Source: Mycolicibacterium phocaicum
Lineage (GTDB): Bacteria > Actinomycetota > Actinomycetes > Mycobacteriales > Mycobacteriaceae
DNA: 64,000 bases
Direction of reading: 5' to 3'
Assembly: GCF_010731115.1 (NCBI RefSeq)
Contig: NZ_AP022616.1
Span: 2,666,001-2,730,000 of the forward strand
The notes under the pieces were generated by a model. The model was not told the DNA's origin and searched no databases. It worked only from the letters and a program-made list of their open reading frames with translations. Made by a program: the position numbers and the translations under genes. Positions 32,065-41,364 of this stretch are shown piece by piece. Positions within the stretch are counted from its first letter, which is position 1. Each line of letters begins with the position of its first letter.

Positions 32065-32934
32065 CTACTGACCGTTGTTCGAGCCGCCGGAATTGGCACC
32101 CGGGATGTCGGTGATCGGGATGTTCGGCATCGGCGGCGGCGACGGGGTGTTGGGCAGCGTCGGAATCTCGGCCGGCGGGATGTCGGTCAGATCGTTGACC
32201 GGCGGGCCGTTCTCCCGGCTGCCGTAGCTGGTGCCCGGCTCGCGATGGCCGATCATGTGGCTGACCGTCACCAGGTGATAGCCGTTGGCCTTGAGCACCG
32301 GGATGAACTGCTGCACCAGGTCGACCGTCGACGAGTAGGTGTCGTGGAACAGGACCACCGAATTCGGCTTGATCTGCGTCATCAGCATGTAGCGGGTGGC
32401 CGCGGTGTTGGAGTCGTTGGCCCAGTCGAACGGGATGACGTCCCAGTTGATGTCGGCCAGGCCCTGCTTCTTGGCCTCGGCGAGCACCTGGTCATTGATT
32501 AGGCCGCCGGCGGTGCGCACCAGCTTCGGCCGCTGCCCGGTGGCCTTCTCGATGGCGTCGCCGGCCTTGCTGAACTGGCCCGCGATGAACTCCGGCGGGA
32601 TGGTCGTCATGTTGGGGTGTTCCCAGGTGTGCTGACCGAGCTCCATGCCGGCCTCGACGACGCGCTTGGCGCCGTCGGGGTTGGCGGCGACCTTGTTGCC
32701 GATCTCGAAGAACGTCGCCTTGGCGTCGTTGTCCTGCAGGATTTTCAGCAGCCGGTCGGTGTACGGGCTGGGACCGTCGTCGAACGTGAGCGCGACGCAC
32801 TTGTACTTGCTGCAGTCGACTTCGTCGGCCTTGGCGACATTGCCGGTCTGACACCCGACCACGACGATCGTCACACCGGCACACACGCCGAGGACGGTTC
32901 GCCAGTAGGGCCAGGCCTTGCTCTCGCGTCGCAC
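32065..32934 (-). CDS. Polysaccharide (peptidoglycan) deacetylase, NodB family, Rv1096-like
   Basis: 289 aa. A short basic N-terminus and one hydrophobic segment end in VVVGCQ, a possible lipobox, so it is exported and perhaps lipid-anchored. The NodB domain has TFDDGPSPYTDRLL (catalytic Asp and first metal Asp) and GQHTWEHPNMTTIP (the two metal His). INWDVIPFDWAN and NSVVLFHDTYSS are motifs 4 and 5. The Pro/Asn-rich tail is disordered. It removes acetyl groups from cell-wall GlcNAc/MurNAc. Confidence 0.92.
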   Translation of the reverse strand: MRRESKAWPYWRTVLGVCAGVTIVVVGCQTGNVAKADEVDCSKYKCVALTFDDGPSPYTDRLLKILQDNDAKATFFEIGNKVAANPDGAKRVVEAGMELGQHTWEHPNMTTIPPEFIAGQFSKAGDAIEKATGQRPKLVRTAGGLINDQVLAEAKKQGLADINWDVIPFDWANDSNTAATRYMLMTQIKPNSVVLFHDTYSSTVDLVQQFIPVLKANGYHLVTVSHMIGHREPGTSYGSRENGPPVNDLTDIPPAEIPTLPNTPSPPPMPNIPITDIPGANSGGSNNGQ

Positions 32935-32952
32935 CCAATCACCTTACCGACG

Positions 32953-33009
32953 CCGCGATTTGTGCACGAAAACCCGCGTTCAGCGCGGAAAATCGTGCAC
33001 AAATCGCGG
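32953..33009. repeat. GTGCAC hairpin repeat (family B, copy 1)
   Basis: Arms CCGCGATTTGTGCACGA (32953-32969) and its complement (32993-33009) enclose AAAACCCGCG...CGCGGAAAA. It differs from copies 2 and 3 by AAAC for TTTT in the left arm. It lies between phoH2 and the deacetylase, both on the minus strand, and could terminate or attenuate. Confidence 0.8.
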
Positions 33010-33020
33010 TCCGGCTCAGG

Positions 33021-34334
33021 TCACGGCAGGGTGCCGGGGCTGATCTCCTCGAGCATCTCGGTGACCAGCGCGGCAATCGGCGAGCGTTCGCTGCGCATCA
33101 GGGTGATGTGCGCGAACAGCGGGTGGCCCTTGAGCTTCTCGATCACCGCCGCGACGCCGTCATGCCGGCCGACGCGCAGGTTGTCGCGCTGGGCGACGTC
33201 GTGCGTGAGGACCACCCGAGAGCCCGAGCCCAGCCGGGACAGCACGGTCAGGAGCACGTTGCGCTCCAGTGACTGGGCCTCGTCGACGATGACGAACGAG
33301 TCGTGCAGCGAGCGGCCGCGAATGTGGGTCAGCGGCAACACTTCCAGCATTCCGCGGGACAGCACTTCTTCCAGCACGGCCGGGCTGGCCAGGCCTTCCA
33401 GGGTGTCGAAGACGGCCTGCGCCCACGGGCCCATCTTCTCGCTCTCGCTGCCCGGCAGGTAGCCGAGGTCTTGTCCGCCAACGGCATACAGCGGCCGGAA
33501 CACCACGACCTTGCGCTGGGTGCGGCGCTCGAGCACCGCCTCGAGCCCGGCGCACAGCGCCAGCGCCGACTTACCGGTACCGGCCTTGCCGCCGAGGGAG
33601 ACGATGCCGACGGATTCGTCGAGCAGCAGATCGAGGGCGACGCGTTGTTCGGCTGACCTTCCCCGGAGGCCGAACACTTCGCGATCACCACGAACTACCT
33701 GCACGCGCTTCTCGGCGTTGACCCGCCCGAGCGCGTGCGATGTGCCACCGAGCAGCCGGATGCCGGTGTGGCACGGCAGATCCCGCGCTTCCAGCAGGTC
33801 GACCTCGCCGTCGGCGAACAGTGTGTCGATGTCTTCCGGGGCGGCGTCCATCTCGGTCATGCCGGTCCAGCCCGACGTGACGACATCCTGCGCGTGGTAC
33901 TCGTCGGCAGTCAGGCCCACCGCGCCGGCCTTGACGCGTAGCGGAATGTCCTTGCTGACCAAGGTGACTCGCTTGCCCTCGGCGGCGAGGTTTGCGGCGC
34001 ACGCGAGGATCCGGTGGTCGTTGGTGTCGGTGCGGAAGCCCGAGGGCAGCACCGACTGGTCGACGTGGTTCAGCTCAACCTGCAGCGAACCACCTTGCGT
34101 CCCAACAGGAATCGGCTGATCCAGTCGACCGTGTTCCAATCGCAAGTCATCGAACATGCGCAGGGCCTGCCGGGCGAACCAGCCCAGTTCGTGATGGTGG
34201 CGTTTACCCTCCAGCTCGCTGATGACCACCAGGGGGACAACCACTTCGTGCTCAGCGAAGCGCGTGCATGCCCAGGGATCGGACAGCAACACGGAGGTAT
34301 CGAGCACGTAGGTACGGACCTGCGAATCAGACAC
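33021..34334 (-). CDS. phoH2: PhoH2: PIN-domain RNase fused to PhoH ATPase/helicase
   Basis: 437 aa from GTG 34334, which overlaps the stop of the small upstream ORF by 8 bases. Residues 1-130 are a PIN nuclease ([23 protein letters not shown], and acidic residues). Residues ~230-437 are the PhoH P-loop ATPase with [15 protein letters not shown] (Walker A) and [11 protein letters not shown] (Walker B). Mycobacterial PhoH2 proteins are reported to unwind and cleave RNA and to act as toxins controlled by a short co-transcribed partner. Confidence 0.95.
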   Translation of the reverse strand: MSDSQVRTYVLDTSVLLSDPWACTRFAEHEVVVPLVVISELEGKRHHHELGWFARQALRMFDDLRLEHGRLDQPIPVGTQGGSLQVELNHVDQSVLPSGFRTDTNDHRILACAANLAAEGKRVTLVSKDIPLRVKAGAVGLTADEYHAQDVVTSGWTGMTEMDAAPEDIDTLFADGEVDLLEARDLPCHTGIRLLGGTSHALGRVNAEKRVQVVRGDREVFGLRGRSAEQRVALDLLLDESVGIVSLGGKAGTGKSALALCAGLEAVLERRTQRKVVVFRPLYAVGGQDLGYLPGSESEKMGPWAQAVFDTLEGLASPAVLEEVLSRGMLEVLPLTHIRGRSLHDSFVIVDEAQSLERNVLLTVLSRLGSGSRVVLTHDVAQRDNLRVGRHDGVAAVIEKLKGHPLFAHITLMRSERSPIAALVTEMLEEISPGTLP

Positions 34335-34458
34335 GTGGCGCTCCTCGGCCCGTGCGGCCCCACACGAGTACTTCGGTGGACGCAGCGGTACCTGGACCGG
34401 GGCCGGTCCCAATCTCTAATCGGGTACCGCCCGGATAGCAGAGCAATTCGCTAGCCAT
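34327..34458 (-). CDS. phoAT: PhoAT-like small antitoxin ORF overlapping phoH2
   Basis: 43 codons from ATG 34458 to TGA 34327. The protein begins [11 protein letters not shown] and ends RGAPRV. The 8-base overlap with the phoH2 GTG gives tight coupling. Published work on mycobacterial PhoH2 describes a short upstream overlapping ORF (PhoAT) that neutralises toxicity; identity here rests on size, position and overlap, not on sequence comparison. Confidence 0.65.
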   Translation of the reverse strand: MASELLCYPGGTRLEIGTGPGPGTAASTEVLVWGRTGRGAPRV

Positions 34459-34524
34459 CACCGGCGACGCTACCCCCGGCAACGGCCGCGCGCTCACTGG
34501 CGCGCCGTGACTCTTTTGTGACGT

Positions 34525-35346
34525 CTAGATGAACTGAGCGAGCGACGGTTCGTCGCTCAGCCCCCACGCCTTGATGCGGTCGGAGATGACGGTGCGCAGC
34601 GCCGTGGCGTCGAAGATGCCGGCGTCAGCAACGACCTGGACCTTGTCCTGGTAGGCGTCGATGTCCGCACCGATGACCTCGAGGCCGGCGGCCCGGGCCG
34701 CGATGGCGGCGATGGTCTCGTCGCGGTGCGTCTCCAGCAGGTGCGTGACGAGGTTGGCAAAGAACTCCTCGTGACGTTCTTCGTCGCGGGCGATGCGGCC
34801 GGCCATGGCGGCAAGCACGGGTTCCTCGATCTGGGCCTGCAGGTTGCGGGTGAAGACGGCGTGCGCACGCTCGAAGAACGCCATGAAGACCAGCGTCTCG
34901 ATCTGGCTGTACTTGTCGGCGCGGTAGCCCTTCATGACGTGCTCGACGCGCACGTCCTCGTTGGCGGTCGGGTCGATCTGACGGGTGACGACCAGGTAGT
35001 TGCGCAGCGCGATGGCGTGCAGGTGCTCTTCGGCGGTCCAGCGACCCAGCCAGCGGCCCCACTTGTCCTCGAGGATGAAGTGCTCGACCAGTTCGCGGTG
35101 GTAGCCCGCGAGGTTGTCCTTGGTGATGAGCAGGATTTCCAGCGCATCGGTGACCGGCTTGGGCAGCGTGACGCTGGAGGCATCCCAGTCGGTGCCGCCG
35201 AGGAAGGCGAAGTTTTCACCCTGCTCGAACGGCACGTAGTCGTGGGCGTACCAGGCTTCCTCAGTCGCGAGGTGCCGGGACAGCTCGGTGTCCACCACGG
35301 GCTCGAGCTCGAGGGTCAGTGCGTTGGCAACCGGTTTCTCAGCCAT
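34525..35346 (-). CDS. desA2: Acyl-[ACP] desaturase DesA2
   Basis: 273 aa. Ferritin-like di-iron protein; ligands are visible in WTAEEHLHAIALRNYL (EExxH) and RDEERHEEFFANL (EExxH). It is the shorter DesA2 type, with fewer conserved surface residues than plant desaturases. Involved in mycolate or fatty-acyl chain modification in mycobacteria. The order phoH2-desA2-glyA matches Rv1095-Rv1093 with insertion of two extra genes. Confidence 0.93.
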   Translation of the reverse strand: MAEKPVANALTLELEPVVDTELSRHLATEEAWYAHDYVPFEQGENFAFLGGTDWDASSVTLPKPVTDALEILLITKDNLAGYHRELVEHFILEDKWGRWLGRWTAEEHLHAIALRNYLVVTRQIDPTANEDVRVEHVMKGYRADKYSQIETLVFMAFFERAHAVFTRNLQAQIEEPVLAAMAGRIARDEERHEEFFANLVTHLLETHRDETIAAIAARAAGLEVIGADIDAYQDKVQVVADAGIFDATALRTVISDRIKAWGLSDEPSLAQFI

Positions 35347-35439
35347 GAAAGTAACTGTAACCCGAGTTCACATGTTTTTGAAATCAACACCGCACAAACG
35401 GGGACCGGTGTCGCCCGGTCCCCGTTCGCCCGCAGACGG

Positions 35440-37904
35440 CTACTTCGTTGTGCCCGAACCTGCGCCTGCGGTCTTTCCGCCGCCACCAGCAGAAGCCGAA
35501 TTCTTACCTTCAGTGTGCTGCTTGCTTTGTGCGGGTTTGGAGTCCTCCGGGCCACTCGTGTGCGTGGCGCCAGAAGTGCTGGAACCCTTGGCAACCTTGG
35601 ACGGCTTTCCATTGGCAGGTTTCGATCGCTTCCCGTACTTGGGCTGCTTGACGTGCTGCGTGCCGTCGGTCTGCTGGTTCTTACCATTGGTGGCCGCCGG
35701 CTTGGCCGACCCCTCGGCCGCCGGGGTGTCAGACGGTTTCGCAGGGCTGCTCGCCGGAGTGCCCGCCGGGTCTGCAGCTGTCGGTGCTGCCGGGCTAGCG
35801 GGCTGTGCCGTCGGTGTTGTGTCTGCCTCATGTGTGGTCTTCGCTGTCGGAGTCACGTCCGCGCCGAATGTTGCTGCGGTCGGCGCCGGCGTCCCGGTCG
35901 GTGTTTGTGACGTGGGGTTGGCCGCGGGGATCGCGCCGCGCAGCCCACCGACCAGCATGTGCCCTGTGGTGCGGCCGAGGTCTCCGAGCTCCTTGACGAC
36001 CGTCTTGATGTTGCCCATCGTCAACGGCGAGTAGCTGTCGGCGCGGTTCAGCGCCACCGACAGGTCGTCACGCGCGTTCAGGAAGCCTGCAGTGACGCTG
36101 GTGCTCGGGTCGGTCAAGGTCTGGTTGATGATTGTGCCCAAACCTTGGATGCCATTGCCCAGCGCCGCGACCACGGCGGTGATGTTCCCGGAAGCGAGGC
36201 CGGCTCGGATTTGGGTGAGGGTCTGGTTGATGAGTAGGTCGCACCGCAGAGCGGACAGGACCATGGGATTCACGATGTCCTGGACCGCCAACGGAATGTT
36301 CTGCACGACAGCGGACAAGCTGCCGACGGGGTTGGCGAAGATGCCGCGGGCGAGGTCGACGTAGTCCGGGTTGAGGGCAGATTGCGTGATCCGGTCCAGG
36401 ACGGACGGGACGTTGCTCTGGCTACCGAATATCTCGTTGAACTTGTCGGTGCCGACCGCTGCCCTGATCTGATCGAGCTCCAAATTCGCCGTCGCCCAGC
36501 CAGTGGGCACGTTGTTCTGGTTGTGCACGTAATTGAATTCGAACATCCGCCGTTTGAGGCCGGCCGCGTACTGCTGCGGGGTGACGGTCGGGGTATCGGC
36601 CGGCAAGTGCAGACGGACATCAGAGATCGGGACTACTTGGGCCGTCACCGCATCATTGTCGAGCGTGCCGTTGACGTCCTGGAACCGGAGCGTGACGGAG
36701 CCGTTGACGACGCCTCCGTTGTCCAGCCAGTTCGCGACGCCGGGGTTCGTGGCGCTGACGACGTAATAGGTGTAACCGTCGTCTGCCTGAAAAATGTTGC
36801 TGCCGTTGAGGCTGCTCTGCGCGGTCGCATACGGCAGATCCAGCTGCCAGATATTGGTCAGCTGGGCAGCCACGTAGCCGGCCGAAACGGTGGGCACCTT
36901 GACCACGAGTGCCTGGTCTGGCTGCAGGTTGAAGTGTCCGATGCTGGTCAATTGCCCCGGCAGAATCGGGCCGCCGACCGCCGAAGTCGTCGGCTTGATC
37001 ACGGTGAAGGTGTTTTCCGGTACTGCGGCCCAGACCGCCTGAATTCCCTTATTCGTGACGCTGGAATTGAACCCGGAGACATTGTCCGCGACGCCGGCCA
37101 ACACCGCCGCCACCTGGCTTTCTGACAGCACCGGCAGCTTGAACTGCGACGATGAACTCTGCTGCTTGATGAGGATCGTGTCGTGCGGAATGCCCCAGTC
37201 GGTGGTGGTATCGCGCATGAGGATCGTCTGGGCGCCGGTGCTGTTCACCCAGTTGCCCGGTTGCTGGTCCGGACTGATCACCACGGTGTACGTGCCGTCC
37301 GCATTCGGTGTGAATTGCGTCAGGTCATAGCTGACACCGGTCGAGATGAACTTCCCGTCCATGATGTTCCCCGACATCGGAACGAAGGTCACCACCTTGG
37401 TGCCAGGGCGAGGGGTGATGGTCACCGTGTACGACTCGCCCCGCACGGCCAGCAGCGTGTACTTGTTGTCCGCCGTCAGGTCGTTCGAGAACGGCAGAGG
37501 CTCGGCAGACGGCGCGTTCCAGGGGCGGTGAGAAATTCACCGTTGCGGTCGTAGCCGTTGATCCGGTTCTGTTCATTGAGCGCACCGAAGAGCACGCCCA
37601 TCGCCAGGGCCTGGCTGTATTGCGGCAACGAACTCACGTCGGACGGTTTGATGAACGGATAGTTGCTGTTGGTGGCGATGATCTGCTGCTGTTGGGCGAG
37701 GATCTGATCTGTCACGGCCTGGTAGCTGTCCGCGGCGAACGCCTGCGGGGCGGTGAGCGCTGCGACCATGGCGCCGGCGACAGCGGTCGTGGCGATGCCC
37801 CGCCGCCTGGCCCGGGACCGGCGCCGTGCCGCCCGGTTGGCGGCCGCTACCGGCTGATCGTCCCCTGCCGTATTCGACCGCCAGGTATGGCCCAACTCAG
37901 ACAT
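35440..37904 (-). pseudogene. Large secreted protein of unknown function, split by a frameshift near 37522
   Basis: Part one is ATG 37904 to a stop at 37476; part two is read in another frame down to 35440. One extra G in the run 37522-37525 would join them as GEFLTAPWNAPSAEPLPF, giving ~821 aa. A twin-Arg-like basic region (RRRSRARRR) and hydrophobic ATTAVAGAMVAALTAP form an export signal cut near AFA-ADS. The core has beta-rich domains (NADGTYTVVISPDQQPGNW looks like DUF1214), and the last ~170 residues are Thr/Pro/Ala/Lys-rich. Either a real lesion or a homopolymer error. No known function. Confidence 0.8.
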
Positions 37905-38063
37905 TCTTCGCCCCTTCGTGATGGGTCTGCCCGGGTGGCTGACTCAGCGTGAACGCCCGGGGTGTGATGTGGTGAACAGCTCGACGAAATTGTCGTCCCC
38001 GTCACAATATGAGCGATCGCTGTGCTGACCAATGGGTGCTCAGACCAGGGTTTCCGCGCTCAC

Positions 38064-38080
38064 ATGTGCAAAATGCACAT
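38064..38080. promoter_or_regulatory. Palindrome ATGTGCA-AAA-TGCACAT
   Basis: A perfect 7-bp dyad lies 160 bp upstream of the secreted-protein gene and 16 bp past the PucR stop. It could be a binding site for the neighbouring PucR regulator or a terminator stem; no further support. Confidence 0.35.
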
Positions 38081-38095
38081 CATCCTGGCGTGAGC

Positions 38096-39304
38096 TCAGG
38101 AAGCCGGCGAAAGCACCCGCGCGCCGTACCACCGGCAAATCTCCAGAGCCAGCGCGACCGTCAGGGTGTCGGCGTCCAGGCGCAGGCCGTATAGGTCGAC
38201 GGCCTGCTGCACCCTCAGGTACACGGTGTTGCGGTGGAACATCGTGCGCTTCGCGGTCTCGGTGTAGCTGCAGTTGGCGGCCAGGAAGGCCCGGATGGTC
38301 TCGCGTAGCTGCTCGCACCGCGCATCGTCGTCCGCGAGCGAGCCGAGGACGGCAGCGACGAACGCCGCGAGGTCGGCCGGCTCGTCGGCCAGCAACGCGA
38401 CCGACGCGACATCGTCGAAGAGCACGACCTGCGGTGCATGGGGTGCGAACCGGGCCAGTTCCTTGACCCGCGCCGCCGTGCGCGCTGCTGAGCGGAAACC
38501 CTCCAGCCCATTGCCTCGGCGACCGACCGCGGCACGTAATCCATTGATGCACAATCGCTTTGCAAGCTCTTCGTGATCCACGCGGGCGGCGATGGGCAGG
38601 CGCAACCAGATGCGCTGTTGCGACTCCCCGCCGGCGACGAGGACGTCGTCGACGCCAGGCAGTACCTGGCGCAGGACCGTCACCACTTTGGGCAACGCGT
38701 CTGCCGCGGTTGTGTCGTCCGCCCATGCCTCGACCGCGAGATGACTGCCCGACAGCCGGTAGCCGAGCGCCGATTCCGCTTGTGCCACATCAGGTTCGGG
38801 ATCGTTGAGCAAGCGGGCGATCCACTGCCGCCGGATCGCCTCGTCGGTGCGGACGCGCTGCGTCAGCCGGTCCTCGTACAGTGCGGTGATCTGCTCGGCG
38901 ACCCGACCGTTGTGGGATCCGCTGAGATTCACCACCTCGATCATCGCCGCGGCCACCCCGGGCGCCGTGGCCGGCATCTCCGCCAGACATGCGCTCAGCA
39001 TCAATCCGTGCCCGATGCGGTAGGCCTTCAGGACCGCGGACAGCGGAACACCGTCGGTCACCGCCCGCTCGACGTTGGCGATGGCGCGGCTCGACGGCGA
39101 AATGCTCTGCGGGTCAATCCCGTTCGCCAGAACGTCCAGGAAGAGATCCAGGCTCTCGGTGGCGTTGACGGCGACGATCTCGTGGAAAGACGGGTCACTG
39201 AGCTCGGGTACGGCGGCCAGGATCTCGGCGATCACACCGGCGATGAAGGCGTCCTTGTCCCGGGCGAAGTACTCGATGATCGCGGCCAGCGCCTCACTGC
39301 CCAT
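38096..39304 (-). CDS. PucR/CdaR-family transcriptional regulator
   Basis: 402 aa. A helical N-terminal sensor (RsbR_N-like, residues ~1-150), a GGDEF-like middle part, and a C-terminal HTH_30 (CSYTETAKRTMFHRNTVYLR, then VQQAVDLYGL) form the usual PucR layout. Such proteins activate catabolic or envelope genes. It precedes the large secreted protein on the same strand with 191 bp between and may control it. The effector is unknown. Confidence 0.88.
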   Translation of the reverse strand: MGSEALAAIIEYFARDKDAFIAGVIAEILAAVPELSDPSFHEIVAVNATESLDLFLDVLANGIDPQSISPSSRAIANVERAVTDGVPLSAVLKAYRIGHGLMLSACLAEMPATAPGVAAAMIEVVNLSGSHNGRVAEQITALYEDRLTQRVRTDEAIRRQWIARLLNDPEPDVAQAESALGYRLSGSHLAVEAWADDTTAADALPKVVTVLRQVLPGVDDVLVAGGESQQRIWLRLPIAARVDHEELAKRLCINGLRAAVGRRGNGLEGFRSAARTAARVKELARFAPHAPQVVLFDDVASVALLADEPADLAAFVAAVLGSLADDDARCEQLRETIRAFLAANCSYTETAKRTMFHRNTVYLRVQQAVDLYGLRLDADTLTVALALEICRWYGARVLSPAS

Positions 39305-39334
39305 CTGCCACCTCCTCGGCCGCAGCTCACGCTA

Positions 39335-39361
39335 CCGAGGTGTGCACCGCGCACACCTCGG
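39335..39361 (-). terminator. 11-bp perfect hairpin after glyA
   Basis: CCGAGGTGTGC (39335-39345), 5-base loop, and complement 39351-39361, 17 bases after the glyA stop and before the PucR start. No T tract follows; it is likely a mycobacterial-style terminator. Confidence 0.6.
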
Positions 39362-39377
39362 TTTCAGCGCGCCAGAA

Positions 39378-40850
39378 TCAGAGCGTCAGGCCCGGGTACA
39401 GCGGGTTGGCGTCCAGCATCTCGGCCGAAGCCGCGCGGACGCGGTCGGCGGTGCCGTCGGCCAGCGTGTACTTCGCCTTCGACGGGCCGTTCGGGCCGGC
39501 GTCGGCGGAAGCGTTCTTGAGCACGTCGACCACCAGCTCGGAGACCTTGTCGAACTCGTCGGCGCCGAAGCCGCGCGTGGTGAGCGCCGGGGTGCCGAAG
39601 CGGATGCCGCTGGTGTACCAGGCGCCGTTCGGGTCGTTCGGGATGGCGTTGCGGTTGGTGACGACGCCGGCGTCCAGCAGCGCCGACTCGGCCTGCCGGC
39701 CGGTCAGACCGAACGACTGCACGTCCAGCAGCACCAGGTGGTTGTCGGTGCCACCGGTGACCAGCGTCGCGCCACGCTTGAGGAAGCCCTCGGCCAGCGC
39801 CTTGGCGTTGTCGGCGACGTTCTGCGCGTAGCTGCGGAACTCGGGCTGCCGCGCCTCGGCGAGCGCGACGGCCTTGGCGGCCATCACGTGCGACAGCGGG
39901 CCGCCGAGCACCATCGGACAACCCTTGTCGACGGCCGGGGCGTATTCCTCGGTCGCCAGGACCAGACCACCGCGCGGGCCGCGCAGCGACTTGTGCGTCG
40001 TGGTGGTGGTGACGTGGGCGTGCGGCACCGGGTCGTCGTCGCCGGTGAACACCTTGCCGGCCACCAGGCCCGCGAAGTGCGCCATGTCGACCATCAGGGT
40101 GGCGCCGACCTCGTCGGCGATCTCGCGCATCTTGGCGAAGTTCACCCGGCGCGGGTACGCCGAGTAGCCGGCGACCAGCACCAGCGGCTTGAACTCGCGG
40201 GCCGCGGCGGCGACGGCGTCGTAGTCGATGAGGCCCGTCTGCGCGTCGGTGCCGTAGCTGCGCTGGTGGAACATCTTGCCCGAGATGTTGGGCCGGAAGC
40301 CGTGCGTGAGGTGGCCGCCGGTGTCCAGCGACATACCCAGCAGGCGCTGGTTGCCCAGCTTGTTGCGCAGCTTCTCCCAGTCCGCCTCGGACAGGTCGTT
40401 GACGTGCTTGGCGCCCAGTTCAGCCAGGCCCGGAGCCTCGATGCGGGTGGCCAGGATGGCCCAGAAGGCGACCAGGTTGGCGTCGATGCCCGAGTGCGGC
40501 TGCGCGTAGGCGTACGGGGCGCCGAACAGCTCGCGGGCGTGCTCGGCGGCCAGGGCCTCGACGGTGTCGACGTTCTGGCACGCGGCGTAGAACCGGTGCC
40601 CGACGGTGCCCTCGGCGTACTTGTCGGAGAACCAGGTGCCCATGGTCAGCAGCACGGCCGGCGACGCGTAGTTCTCGCTGGCGATCAGCTTCAGCGAACT
40701 GCGTTGATCCTCAAGCTCTTTGCGGGTGGCCGCGGCGACCCGGGGCTCGACCTGCTCGATGACCCGCAGCGCCGCCTGGTAGGCCTCGCTGGCGGTGGCG
40801 GCGTACTCGGCACCCAGGCCGGCGTTGGACACGGAAGCGTCAGAGGTCAT
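39378..40850 (-). CDS. glyA: Serine hydroxymethyltransferase, long actinobacterial form
   Basis: 490 aa. It converts serine and tetrahydrofolate to glycine and methylene-THF. The PLP lysine is in [17 protein letters not shown]; other motifs are [52 protein letters not shown] and [11 protein letters not shown]. About 45 residues ([20 protein letters not shown] onward) are inserted before GMSLDTGGH compared with the ~425-aa GlyA I recall for Rv1093, so it is a different subgroup at the same locus. Confidence 0.92.
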   Translation of the reverse strand: MTSDASVSNAGLGAEYAATASEAYQAALRVIEQVEPRVAAATRKELEDQRSSLKLIASENYASPAVLLTMGTWFSDKYAEGTVGHRFYAACQNVDTVEALAAEHARELFGAPYAYAQPHSGIDANLVAFWAILATRIEAPGLAELGAKHVNDLSEADWEKLRNKLGNQRLLGMSLDTGGHLTHGFRPNISGKMFHQRSYGTDAQTGLIDYDAVAAAAREFKPLVLVAGYSAYPRRVNFAKMREIADEVGATLMVDMAHFAGLVAGKVFTGDDDPVPHAHVTTTTTHKSLRGPRGGLVLATEEYAPAVDKGCPMVLGGPLSHVMAAKAVALAEARQPEFRSYAQNVADNAKALAEGFLKRGATLVTGGTDNHLVLLDVQSFGLTGRQAESALLDAGVVTNRNAIPNDPNGAWYTSGIRFGTPALTTRGFGADEFDKVSELVVDVLKNASADAGPNGPSKAKYTLADGTADRVRAASAEMLDANPLYPGLTL

Positions 40851-40899
40851 GCCCCCAGACTAATCCGCTGGTCGCATCGCTCCCGCCCCAGGGTGATGC

Positions 40900-41358
40900 C
40901 TAGCCGGGGTGCGGAAACGGCGGCTGGGCGGGCGCGAGGCCACGGCTGAGCTTGGAGAACAGCACACACCACGCGACGGGCCCGGCGATGACGCAGGCCG
41001 ACCACAGCGCCAGGCTCACGGTTTCCGACCAGGACGGCTCGCCGAGCAGTTTCATCAGGATCGACGACGTGGTGCCGCTGTCGCCGCCGTCGGCGCAGAA
41101 CACGCCGAAGCCGAACATCGCCGACCACACGGTCACCTGCGCGCGGGTCTGGGCAGGCGTCAGCTCCCGCCCGGGCAGCTGCCGGATCATCCTGGTCGTC
41201 ATCGTCAGACAGATCAGCAGCGCCGGCGAGACGAGGACGACGAACACCGTCATCCAGCCCAGCGGCGCGAACACGCCCCGCCCGATCGCCATCCATACCA
41301 CCAACAAGACGTTGAGCGGCATGGCCTTTCCGGCGCTGTCGCGCCGCAGGGTCGCCAC
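40900..41358 (-). CDS. Small integral membrane protein, unknown
   Basis: Up to 152 aa from GTG 41358, or 140 aa from ATG 41322 (MPLNVLLVVWMAIGRG). Four hydrophobic segments, with WMTVFVVLVSPALLICLTM and VWSAMFGFGVFCADGGD. The tail is Pro-rich. It starts six bases after the DUF885 stop, so the two are co-transcribed. No family recognised. Confidence 0.7.
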   Translation of the reverse strand: MATLRRDSAGKAMPLNVLLVVWMAIGRGVFAPLGWMTVFVVLVSPALLICLTMTTRMIRQLPGRELTPAQTRAQVTVWSAMFGFGVFCADGGDSGTTSSILMKLLGEPSWSETVSLALWSACVIAGPVAWCVLFSKLSRGLAPAQPPFPHPG

Positions 41359-41364
41359 CGGCGG

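Noticed and set aside
39075..40949. A 624-codon frame on the plus strand
   Set aside because: Antisense to glyA, rich in Val/Gly/Gln/Arg and without any recognisable domain.
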